Of a DNA stretch of 8,294 nucleotides, positions 1 through 7,037 are shown one piece after another. The translations under genes and the position numbers were made by a program. Origin of the DNA: Chloroflexota bacterium (GTDB taxonomy: Bacteria > Chloroflexota > Dormibacteria > Dormibacterales > Dormibacteraceae); the NCBI GenBank assembly GCA_003446775.1, contig DMCH01000053.1, positions 1 through 8,294 of the forward strand, in the 5' to 3' direction. Below the pieces are notes generated by a model. The model ran no database searches. It had not been told where the DNA came from and saw nothing but the letters and a program-made list of their open reading frames with translations. Positions within the stretch are counted from its first letter, which is position 1. Each line of letters begins with the position of its first letter.

Positions 1-1
1 C

Positions 2-238
2 CTTCACGCCCTCGCATACGCCTACCGCGACCGGCGGCGCCGCAAGCGCGAGATGCGGCAGCTGTGGATCGCTCGCATCAATGCCGCCTCGAGGCAGTCG
101 GGGCTGCCCTACAACCAATTGATGCACGGCCTTCGCCAGGCCGGAGTGGAGATCGACCGCAAGGTGCTGGCTGACCTGGCCGTGCGCGACAGCGGTTCCT
201 TTGCTCGGCTGGTGGAGGTTGCTAAGAAATCCCTCTGA
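2..238 (+). CDS. rplT: 50S ribosomal protein L20, 3' part only
   Basis: L20 binds 23S rRNA early in large-subunit assembly. The window opens inside the gene: 78 C-terminal residues are present and roughly 40 N-terminal residues (of the usual 115-120) lie off the left edge. The reading frame starts at base 2 with LHALAYAYRDRRRRKREM. This matches the very basic L20 helix, followed by the family signature LWIARINAASRQSGLPYNQL and then GVEIDRKVLADLAV. The stop is TGA at 236-238. In many bacteria L20 closes an infC-rpmI-rplT operon, so those genes are probably just upstream (inference). Here it runs directly into the methyltransferase gene. Identification is firm; the only incompleteness is the window edge. 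Confidence 0.96.
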   Translation, partial: LHALAYAYRDRRRRKREMRQLWIARINAASRQSGLPYNQLMHGLRQAGVEIDRKVLADLAVRDSGSFARLVEVAKKSL

Positions 239-971
239 CCAGCTAATTACGAGCCCGGACAACGAGGTCGTCCGCCGCTTGCGGCGTCTCGCCACCCGGC
301 GCGAGCCAGGCTTTGTGCTCCTGGAAGGTCCGCGCGTGCTTGCGGAGGCCGAGGCGGCGGGCCTGGAGCTGGAGCTGGTCGCCGTGCGCGAGGGAGATGA
401 GTTCAACGCTCGATCACAGAGACGAGTCGCCCTGTCGCCGGGCGTTTTCCGCGCCGTGACCCAGACCGTCACGCCGCGTGGAGTGATCGCGATCGCCAGG
501 ATCCTGGAAACGGATGCCAACACCGCGATCGAGGCGGCGCGCCGGCGGCGCTGGCCGCTGGTGGTGCTGGACGGCGTGCAGGACCCTGGCAACGTGGGTG
601 CGATCTGCCGCACCGCGGCCGCTGCAGGTGCGCCGGCGCTGGTCGCGCTCGAGGGCACCGCGGACCCATACGGCGCGAAGGCGATCCGCGCCTCGGCGGG
701 AAATGTGTTCCGGCTGACAGTCGCTCGCTGCGCATGGAGCGACCTCGCCGGCCTCGATGGCTATGGCGCCGCCACTTCGGGGGGCGAACCACTAGCTGAG
801 GCGCCGATAGAGAATGCCGGCATGATCGTGCTCGGCAACGAGGCGCATGGCCTTTCTCGCACCGACCTCAAACTCGTCACCGTCCAGCTGAGCGAAGGCG
901 TCGAGTCCCTGAACGTCGCCGCGGCGGCGGCGCTGATCCTCTTCCAGATCAGGCAAAGGCTCGCGGCATGA
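201..971 (+). CDS. SpoU/TrmH-family (SPOUT) rRNA 2'-O-methyltransferase
   Basis: The protein is predicted to transfer a methyl group from S-adenosylmethionine to a ribose 2'-OH in RNA, most likely 23S rRNA. It has a small N-terminal RNA-binding domain (about residues 16-100, with FVLLEGPRVLAEA at 38-50) and a C-terminal SPOUT trefoil-knot domain. The three family motifs are clear: LDGVQDPGNVGAICRTA (123-139, including the conserved Asn and Arg), IVLGNEAHGLS (209-219) and LSEGVESLNVAAAAAL (230-245). The position between rplT and pheS matches B. subtilis ysgA (rlmP, reported to methylate G2553 in the A-loop of 23S rRNA). The same target is plausible but unproven. The start is uncertain. TTG 201 overlaps rplT by 38 bases and TTG 219 is also in frame. 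Family similarity begins near ITSPDN (residue 16), so an ATT start at 246 cannot be excluded. No start has a well-spaced Shine-Dalgarno sequence. Confidence 0.9.
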   Translation: MLGWWRLLRNPSDQLITSPDNEVVRRLRRLATRREPGFVLLEGPRVLAEAEAAGLELELVAVREGDEFNARSQRRVALSPGVFRAVTQTVTPRGVIAIARILETDANTAIEAARRRRWPLVVLDGVQDPGNVGAICRTAAAAGAPALVALEGTADPYGAKAIRASAGNVFRLTVARCAWSDLAGLDGYGAATSGGEPLAEAPIENAGMIVLGNEAHGLSRTDLKLVTVQLSEGVESLNVAAAAALILFQIRQRLAA

Positions 972-1990
972 GCGATCCGCAGGAGCTCACGCAAGAGGCG
1001 CTGGCAGCCATCGCGCGCGCGCAGACCGAGAACGAGCTGGCTGCGATCGAGGTCGACTATCTCCGCCGCAAGAACGGGCGCATCAGCAGCCTGCTGTCTG
1101 ACATCGGCAAGCTGCCGCCGGAGGAGCGCGCTGCTCTCGGCCAGGCGGCCAATGAGGCAAAGCGGGTCATCGAGGCAGCGCTGGCCGCCAAGCGCCACGA
1201 GCTGGAGGAGGCGCGGCTCGCCGACATCGCCGAGACAGAGGCGATCGACATCACCTTTCCAGGCGCACCGCTCGGTCGCGGCCACATTCACGTGCTCACG
1301 CAAGTGCAGCGCCAGATCGAGACGGTGCTCGAATCGCTGGGCTATCAGGTCGAGCTCGGCCCGGAGGTCGAGACCGAGTGGTACAACTTCGAGGCCCTCA
1401 ACATCCCGCCTGGCCATCCGGCGCGCGAAAACTGGGACTCCTTCTACTTCACGCCCGACCTTTTGCTCAGGGCGCATACGTCGCCGGTGCAGATCCGGGC
1501 CATGCAGCGCATCAAGGAGCCGCCGATCTACATCATCACGCCCGGTCGCTGCTACCGGCGCGACGCGCCCGAAGCCACCCGGCTGCCGTACTTCAGCCAG
1601 GTCGAAGGACTCGCTGTCGACAAGGCCCTCACGGTCGGCGACATGAAGGGCACGCTCCTGTACATGATCCAATCGTTGTACGGCGAAGAGCGCAAGGTGC
1701 GAGTCCGCCCGAGCTACTTCCCATTCACCGAGCCCAGCTTTGAGTTCGACGTGACCTGCGGCATCTGCGCGGGCGCGGGCTGCAAGAGCTGCCGGCACAA
1801 GGGCTGGCTCGAGGTCGGCGGCTGCGGGATGGTCCATCCGCAGGTCCTGCGCAACGGCGGCATCGATCCCGAGAAGTGGAACGGATACGCGTGGGGCTTC
1901 GGGATCGAGAGGATGGCGATGCTCAAGCACGACGTCGACGACATCCGCCTCTTCTACGAATCCGACCTCCGCTTCCTGGAACAGTTCTGA
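968..1990 (+). CDS. pheS: Phenylalanyl-tRNA synthetase alpha subunit
   Basis: This is the catalytic subunit of the (alpha-beta)2 class II enzyme that charges tRNA-Phe in the cytoplasm. It has 340 residues, normal for the family. Residues 1-90 form the tRNA-binding coiled coil; the catalytic core follows. Visible landmarks are LLRAHTSPVQIRAM (166-179), class II motif 2 GRCYRRDAPEATR (193-205), QVEGLAVD (211-218), FPFTEPSFEFDV (251-262) and motif 3 GFGIERMAML (310-319). H170, S172, Q211, E213, F251 and F253 align with the ATP- and Phe-pocket residues known from Thermus PheRS. A308 in YAWGFG corresponds to the Ala that sets Phe specificity. A four-cysteine insert (C264, C267, C272, C275) precedes GGCGMVHP. 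ATG 968 overlaps the upstream stop as ATGA, with AAAGG 8 bases upstream (955-959), suggesting translational coupling. Confidence 0.97.
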   Translation: MSDPQELTQEALAAIARAQTENELAAIEVDYLRRKNGRISSLLSDIGKLPPEERAALGQAANEAKRVIEAALAAKRHELEEARLADIAETEAIDITFPGAPLGRGHIHVLTQVQRQIETVLESLGYQVELGPEVETEWYNFEALNIPPGHPARENWDSFYFTPDLLLRAHTSPVQIRAMQRIKEPPIYIITPGRCYRRDAPEATRLPYFSQVEGLAVDKALTVGDMKGTLLYMIQSLYGEERKVRVRPSYFPFTEPSFEFDVTCGICAGAGCKSCRHKGWLEVGGCGMVHPQVLRNGGIDPEKWNGYAWGFGIERMAMLKHDVDDIRLFYESDLRFLEQF

Positions 1991-4377
1991 TGAAGATCTC
2001 GTACGAATGGATCGGCGACTTCGTGGACCTCGACGGCGTGACGCCAAAAGAGGCCGCGGAGGTGCTCACGCGTCTGGGGATCGAGGTCGAGTCGTTGACC
2101 GTGATCGACCTGTCCCAGATCATCGTGGGCAAAGTCCTCGAGCAGAAGCCGCACCCTAAGTCGAAAACCAAACTCTGGATCCACCAAGTGGACCTCGGCA
2201 CTCGTACCGAGCAGATCATCGCCGGCGCCGACAACGCGGTGCCTGGCTCGCTGGTGCCGGTGGCGCTGCCCGGTACGACGGTGCCCAACGGCAAGGTCGT
2301 GAAGGACCTGAACATCGCGGGCTACAGCGCCAAGGGGATGCTGTGCTCTGCCGAGGAGCTCCTTCTTGGTGACGATCACTCCGGCATCCTCATCCTGGAC
2401 TCTGGCCGGCCGGGCGACCCGCTGACCACGGTGATCCCGAGCCAGGCGACCATGGACGTCGAGGTCACGTCCAACCGGCCCGACTGCATGGGCCACCTGG
2501 GCGTGGCCCGCGAGCTCGCCGCGGGACTGGACCGGCCGATGAAGGTCGATTTCATGCCCGCGTTTACGGGCAAGTCCGAACCTGCGGGCCGCGACATGGT
2601 CAAGGTCTCGATCGATGACGCCGACCTATGCAGCCGGTACATCGGCGGGGTCATCACCGGGGTCAAGGTGGGTACGAGCCCGGATTGGGTCCAGCGCCGG
2701 CTGCGCGCATGCGGCGTGCGACCGATCAACAACATCGTCGACATCACCAACTACGTCCTCCTCGAGTACGCGCAGCCGCTCCACGCGTTTGATCGGGCCA
2801 AGCTTTCCGGAGGGGAAGTGCACGTGAGGCGTGCACGCGCGGGTGAGAAGCTGCTCTGCCTCGACGGCGTGGAGCGCGAGCTGACCCCGGAGATGCTCGT
2901 CATCGCGGACGCGGACAAACCCGTCGCGATCGCTGGCGTCATCGGCGGTGAGGAAACCGCCGTCACCGACGCCACCGCCGACGTGCTCCTCGAGGCGGCG
3001 ACGTTCAACGGCCCAAACGTTCGCCAGACGGCACGCGCGTTCGGGCTGCGCACCGAAGCCTCGGCCCGCTTCGAGAAGGGCCTGCCGGCAGAGCTCGCCC
3101 TCGCGGGCGCCAGGAGGGCTGCAGCTCTGATCGCCGAGCTCGCGGGCGGCGCTGTGCACCGCGAATGGGCCGACGTCTATCCGCGACCCCAGGAGCCTGT
3201 GCGCATCCGGCTCAAGCCGTGGCTGGTGGACGAGGTGCTGGGCATCCACGTCCCGCTCGAGGACTCGGAGGCCATCCTCATCCGCCTCGGCTTCCACGTC
3301 CGGATCCTCGGCGATGGGGAGTGGGACGTGCTTCCGCCCGTCTTCCGGCTCGACGTCAGCATTCCGGAAGATCTTGTCGAAGAGGTCGGCCGGGTCTGGG
3401 GATACGACCGCGTTCCGCCCACATTGCCTGGGCGTCGGCGCGACCGATGGACGCCATCGATCCCGAGCATGGGTCGGAGACTCGACGCTGCACGCCAGGT
3501 CCTCGCCGGAGCCGGATTCACGGAGACTTGGAATCCCGCGTTGGTGTCGGGACGCATGCTCGAGCAGCTGCGCGTCGGAGCGCGAGCGCTCGGCGTGTCG
3601 AACCCGTTGAGCGACGACATGGACACGCTGCGTACTTCTCTGCTGCCCTCCCTTGTCAACGTCGTCGCTCTGAACCGCGACCGCGGCCGTATGGGCGTCA
3701 AGGTTTACGAGATCGCAGCCGTGTTTCTCGCGCGCGTGGGCGACAAGACCACGCAGCAGCCCGAAGAGCCGCAAAGGCTTGGCGCCGTCACGGACGCGGG
3801 GGCGACAGCGGAATCCGGACGTGAGGCGTTTTACGCGATGAAGTCGGTGCTCGATGGCTGCGTGCGCGAGCTTGGCGCGCCCGCATATAGCTACCGGCGC
3901 GCGTCGGCGGAGATGTTCCATCCGGGCCGCTGCGCCGCGGTTTTCCTCGAGGCGCGGCAGTTGGGTTACATCGGCGAGCTGCATCCGTTCGTTGTCGCCA
4001 ACGCCGGCCTCGAGGGCCGCCTGGTGGCCATCGAGATCGACCTCGACCCCGTCCTAGCGACTGCCGAAATCCGTCGCGGGCAGCCGCTGCCGCGGTTCCC
4101 GGCGATCGAGCGCGACCTCGCGGTCGTGGTCGAAGAGCACGTCGCCGCCGGAGCCTTGCTCGCCACCATCAAGGAGGCGGGCCGGGACATCCTGGAGAGG
4201 AGCCGGCCATTCGACGAGTACCGAGGCGCTCAGGTTCCGGACGGACACAAGAGCGTCGCCTTCGCCTTGACTTTCCGGAGCCCCGAGCGCACCCTGACGG
4301 ACGCCGAAGTGGACAACGTGATGGGGGAGATCAAGCTCGCATTGGAGAAGAAGCACAGCGCCAGGTTCAGAGAGTGA
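1990..4377 (+). CDS. pheT: Phenylalanyl-tRNA synthetase beta subunit
   Basis: The beta subunit binds tRNA-Phe and proofreads mischarged Tyr-tRNA-Phe. It has 795 residues, normal for the long bacterial form. Domains in order: N-terminal B1 strand MKISYEWIGDFVDL; EMAP-like tRNA-binding domain about 42-148 (GKVLEQKPHPKSK, KGMLCSAEELLLGDDHSGIL); B3/B4 editing domain about 205-390 (RPINNIVDITNYVLLEY at 244-260, PLHAFD, EASARFEKG at 356-364); B5 domain about 403-475 (DLVEEVGRVWGYDRVP); catalytic-like core to about 690; C-terminal anticodon-binding FDX-ACB domain about 701-795 (PRFPAIERDLAVVV). H265 and E335 look like the editing-site His and Glu of Thermus PheRS (inference). ATG 1990 shares one base with the pheS stop (TGATG). 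The frame is open upstream to 1876, but that part lies inside pheS and has no family similarity. No frameshift or truncation is seen. Confidence 0.97.
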   Translation: MKISYEWIGDFVDLDGVTPKEAAEVLTRLGIEVESLTVIDLSQIIVGKVLEQKPHPKSKTKLWIHQVDLGTRTEQIIAGADNAVPGSLVPVALPGTTVPNGKVVKDLNIAGYSAKGMLCSAEELLLGDDHSGILILDSGRPGDPLTTVIPSQATMDVEVTSNRPDCMGHLGVARELAAGLDRPMKVDFMPAFTGKSEPAGRDMVKVSIDDADLCSRYIGGVITGVKVGTSPDWVQRRLRACGVRPINNIVDITNYVLLEYAQPLHAFDRAKLSGGEVHVRRARAGEKLLCLDGVERELTPEMLVIADADKPVAIAGVIGGEETAVTDATADVLLEAATFNGPNVRQTARAFGLRTEASARFEKGLPAELALAGARRAAALIAELAGGAVHREWADVYPRPQEPVRIRLKPWLVDEVLGIHVPLEDSEAILIRLGFHVRILGDGEWDVLPPVFRLDVSIPEDLVEEVGRVWGYDRVPPTLPGRRRDRWTPSIPSMGRRLDAARQVLAGAGFTETWNPALVSGRMLEQLRVGARALGVSNPLSDDMDTLRTSLLPSLVNVVALNRDRGRMGVKVYEIAAVFLARVGDKTTQQPEEPQRLGAVTDAGATAESGREAFYAMKSVLDGCVRELGAPAYSYRRASAEMFHPGRCAAVFLEARQLGYIGELHPFVVANAGLEGRLVAIEIDLDPVLATAEIRRGQPLPRFPAIERDLAVVVEEHVAAGALLATIKEAGRDILERSRPFDEYRGAQVPDGHKSVAFALTFRSPERTLTDAEVDNVMGEIKLALEKKHSARFRE

Positions 4378-4387
4378 GAACCGTTAA

Positions 4388-4942
4388 GTGACCTGGGTAG
4401 ACGCCATCCCGATCGTGCTGATCCTCGTTTATGCGGTTCTCGGCTACTTCACCGGTGTGATGCGGCGCCTGATCGGATTGGTTTCGCTTTACCTCGCCTG
4501 CGTCGCCGCCACCAACATGGGTCTGCAAGCCGGCGGAATCCTGCAGCAATCGTCGAACTACGGGACCGCCGATGCGCGCATCTACGGTTTCTTCGGGATC
4601 CTTTTCGCGGTCATCATCGTCATCGATGGCGCTGCACAGCTCGCGAACAGCCAGATCCAGCTCCAGGCGATCATGTTCAACCGGCTGTCGGGTGTGGTCA
4701 TCGGGGTGGTGACCGGGCTGCTCCTTTCGGTCTTGGTCACGTATGAGCTCCAGGCTGCCGGCAATCCGTTCGGGGGCACACAGCTCGACGCGCTCCAGCA
4801 AAGCATCCGCGATGGAGTCAACGGCTCGCATATCGCGGTGCCGCTGGTGAGGGCGTTCGGGAAGCCGATCGTGTCGGTATTCCAGCCGGTGTTGCCGGCC
4901 GACCCACAGATCTATTTCGGCCCCGGCCCCGTCAACCCATAG
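4388..4942 (+). CDS. CvpA-like four-helix membrane protein
   Basis: A 184-residue integral membrane protein with four hydrophobic segments at about residues 5-21, 26-45, 64-84 and 98-118. A short amphipathic C-terminal part ends in a Pro/Gly-rich tail (FGPGPVNP). The opening pattern, a D-A-I segment followed by helix-G-Y-F-T-G-V-M-R-R-L-I-G-L, resembles the CvpA (colicin V production) family, which typically begins D-hydrophobic-G-x-x-x-G-hydrophobic-R. CvpA proteins are inner-membrane proteins linked to colicin V export and envelope homeostasis; their biochemical role is unclear. Family assignment rests on topology and the N-terminal pattern, so it is moderate. The GTG start (4388) lies 10 bases after the pheT stop, with only a weak purine stretch (GAGAGTGAGAA) upstream. 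The gene ends 4 bases before tyrS, so it is very likely cotranscribed with both synthetase genes. Confidence 0.75.
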   Translation: MTWVDAIPIVLILVYAVLGYFTGVMRRLIGLVSLYLACVAATNMGLQAGGILQQSSNYGTADARIYGFFGILFAVIIVIDGAAQLANSQIQLQAIMFNRLSGVVIGVVTGLLLSVLVTYELQAAGNPFGGTQLDALQQSIRDGVNGSHIAVPLVRAFGKPIVSVFQPVLPADPQIYFGPGPVNP

Positions 4943-4946
4943 GCGG

Positions 4947-6098
<1,152 letters not shown>

Positions 6099-6100
6099 AC

Positions 6101-6106
6101 TAAAAT
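6101..6106 (+). promoter_or_regulatory. Possible -10 promoter element upstream of yebC
   Basis: TAAAAT matches 5 of 6 bases of the sigma-70 -10 consensus. It lies in a small A/T-rich island (AACTAAAATCATCGAAAG) just after the tyrS stop, which stands out in this GC-rich window. No convincing -35 hexamer lies 16-18 bases upstream, where the sequence is the GC-rich end of tyrS. If used, transcription would begin near 6112-6115, leaving a short leader ahead of yebC. It could separate a yebC-ruvCAB unit from the synthetase operon. Chance occurrence is quite possible. Confidence 0.3.
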
Positions 6107-6122
6107 CATCGAAAGCATGTTC

Positions 6123-6127
6123 GGAGG
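6123..6127 (+). promoter_or_regulatory. Ribosome binding site of yebC
   Basis: GGAGG lies 10 bases before the ATG at 6138, in a 39-base gap between tyrS and yebC. It is one of the clearest Shine-Dalgarno sequences in the window and supports the ATG 6138 start, which also gives the canonical family N-terminus MSGHSKW. Confidence 0.75.
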
Positions 6128-6137
6128 CTCTTCCTAA

Positions 6138-6893
6138 ATGTCAGGCCATTCGAAGTGGGCCGGCATCAAGCACAAGAAGGCCATCGTCGACCACAAGCGC
6201 GGCCAGGCCTTCACCCGCGCCAGCCGTGAGATCACGATCGCAGCCAAGGAGGGGGGAGGCAACCCCGAAGGCAACTTCCGGCTGCGCCTCGCGATGCAGA
6301 AAGCGCGCGAGATCAACATGCCGACCGACCGCATCCAGAACGCCATCAAGCGGGGCACGGGCGAGCTCGCGGGCGAGAAGCTCGAAGAGATCCGCTACGA
6401 GGGCTACGGCCCGGCCGGCGTGGCCGTCATGGTCGATGCTTTCACCGACAACCGCAATCGCACCTCGGCGTCGATCAGGCACCGCTTCTCCAAGTTCGGC
6501 GGCAACCTCGGCGAGACGAACTCGGTCGGTTGGATGTTCGAACGCAAGGGCGTGATCACCGCGAACGCGGGCAAGAACGATCCGGAGGACGTCGGCCTGG
6601 CCGCCATCGAGGCTGGCGCCGACGACGTGCAGGTCGACGGCAAATCGGTCGAGGTCACCACGCCACCCGCGGCTTTCGAAAAGGTGAAGAAGGCCCTCGA
6701 GGCCCAGGGCGTCACCGTTGAAAACGCCGAGATCACGATGCAGCCGAAGCAGACTGTTCCCGTCGGCGAAGACAAAGCCGCCGGAGTACTCAGATTGATG
6801 GAGTCTTTGGAAGAGGACGACGACGTCCAGCAGGTCTACGCCAACTTTGACATCCCCACCAACGTCCTTGAACGCGTCTCAGCACAGGTATGA
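6138..6893 (+). CDS. yebC: YebC/TACO1-family translation factor / regulator
   Basis: A 251-residue cytoplasmic protein, full length for the family. The signature N-terminus is MSGHSKWAGIKHKKAIVDHK, followed by the helical region (RLRLAMQKAREINMPTDRIQ at 48-67), the hallmark RYEGYGPAGVAVMVD (86-100), TDNRNRT (103-109) and GGNLGETNSVGWMFERKGVI (121-140). The conserved C-terminal end is YANFDIP (234-240). Older annotations call this family a DNA-binding transcriptional regulator. More recent work on bacterial YebC and mitochondrial TACO1 supports a role in helping ribosomes translate stall-prone, polyproline-type sequences. A neighbourhood with ruvC, ruvA and ruvB is common in bacteria, though a functional link to recombination is not established. 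Placement after pheST-tyrS fits a translation role. The stop codon TGA is followed immediately by ATG at 6894. Confidence 0.96.
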   Translation: MSGHSKWAGIKHKKAIVDHKRGQAFTRASREITIAAKEGGGNPEGNFRLRLAMQKAREINMPTDRIQNAIKRGTGELAGEKLEEIRYEGYGPAGVAVMVDAFTDNRNRTSASIRHRFSKFGGNLGETNSVGWMFERKGVITANAGKNDPEDVGLAAIEAGADDVQVDGKSVEVTTPPAAFEKVKKALEAQGVTVENAEITMQPKQTVPVGEDKAAGVLRLMESLEEDDDVQQVYANFDIPTNVLERVSAQV

Positions 6894-6920
6894 ATGAAAT
6901 CCATTGACAGGTCGCAAGTA

Positions 6921-6939
6921 GGCCGGATTCACTCCGGCC
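6921..6939 (+). repeat. Perfect 7-bp inverted repeat (hairpin)
   Basis: GGCCGGA (6921-6927) and TCCGGCC (6933-6939) are exact reverse complements around the 5-base loop TTCAC. The stem is very GC-rich and should be stable as RNA. No T-run follows, so it is not a standard intrinsic terminator. It forms the 5' part of the structured yebC-ruvC junction. Confidence 0.7.
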
Positions 6940-6985
6940 GTCCCCCAGACGTACATTCCCAAACGCCTCCCAATCGTGGCGAGGA

Positions 6986-7004
6986 GAGACCCCAGGAGGG
7001 TTTC
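6986..7004 (+). repeat. Imperfect hairpin enclosing the AGGAGG tract
   Basis: GAGACCC (6986-6992) can pair with GGGTTTC (6998-7004) over 7 pairs including one G-U, with loop CAGGA (6993-6997). The loop and 3' arm contain the AGGAGGG tract that is the best Shine-Dalgarno candidate for ruvC. This hairpin would partly hide it. It abuts the stronger hairpin starting at 7005, so the two could stack coaxially. Confidence 0.45.
6994..7000 (+). promoter_or_regulatory. Candidate ruvC Shine-Dalgarno sequence, distant from its start
   Basis: AGGAGGG contains a full AGGAGG match to the 16S rRNA 3' end. It is 38 bases from TTG 7038, too far in linear sequence. Folding the 30-base hairpin at 7005-7034 leaves 5 bases on its 5' side and 3 on its 3' side, for an effective spacing of 8 bases, which is close to ideal. 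The closer GGGAGG (7010-7015) lies inside the stem and would be unavailable once folded. Confidence 0.45.
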
Positions 7005-7034
7005 CGAAAGGGAGGACCGCAGTCCTCCCTTTCG
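7005..7034 (+). repeat. Perfect 13-bp hairpin just before ruvC
   Basis: CGAAAGGGAGGAC (7005-7017) and GTCCTCCCTTTCG (7022-7034) are exact reverse complements around the tetraloop CGCA. It is the strongest inverted repeat I found in the window. It ends 3 bases before the TTG at which RuvC homology begins. What follows is CCTTTGATC rather than a T-run, which argues against an intrinsic terminator. A role in translation initiation or mRNA stability fits better. Confidence 0.85.
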
Positions 7035-7037
7035 CCT

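Larger units (their letters stand above)
6894..7037 (+). other. Structured yebC-ruvC junction: RNA leader, or unusual RuvC N-terminal extension
   Basis: This 144-base stretch is open in the ruvC frame from ATG 6894 but does not behave like the neighbouring genes. Hand-counting its 48 codons gives G or C at the third position in 28 (about 58%), against about 80% for the first 60 codons of the RuvC core. The encoded peptide (rich in Pro, Gly, Arg, Ser and Gln) has no RuvC similarity, since the family starts at the ILGIDPG strand. It contains perfect hairpins at 6921-6939 and 7005-7034, an imperfect one at 6986-7004, and three purine-rich Shine-Dalgarno-like tracts. I read it as a noncoding, structured 5' region controlling ruvC. 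It does not match any known riboswitch class I can recognise. Confidence 0.6.

Noticed and set aside
1876..1989. Extension of the pheT frame upstream of ATG 1990
   Set aside because: The extra 38 residues lie inside pheS in another frame and have no similarity to PheT. ATG 1990 gives the canonical MKISYEWI start.
761..2047. Long minus-strand open frame (428 codons) opposite the methyltransferase and pheS genes
   Set aside because: Its product is a low-complexity Arg/Ala/Leu/Asp-rich sequence with no recognisable family. It mirrors well-conserved plus-strand genes; such antisense frames are expected in GC-rich DNA.
2626..3984. Long minus-strand open frame (452 codons) opposite pheT
   Set aside because: Same reasoning: it lies wholly inside pheT, which is clearly coding on the plus strand, and no motif is seen in the minus translation.
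6904..6932. Perfect -35 hexamer TTGACA at 6904-6909 as a ruvC promoter
   Set aside because: At 17-18 bases downstream the sequence is ATTCAC or TTCACT, poor -10 matches, and it falls in the loop region of the 6921-6939 hairpin. A lone hexamer is weak evidence.
6957..6978. Imperfect 11-base tandem repeat (TCCCAAACGCC / TCCCAATCGTG)
   Set aside because: It matches at only 8 of 11 positions with two copies, too short to distinguish from chance. It is mentioned only because it lies in the structured junction.
7005..7034. Perfect hairpin as an intrinsic transcription terminator after yebC
   Set aside because: The downstream bases are CCTTTGATCTTAGG, with no run of T. The RuvC coding frame begins 3 bases later, and the minus-strand direction also lacks a T-run.
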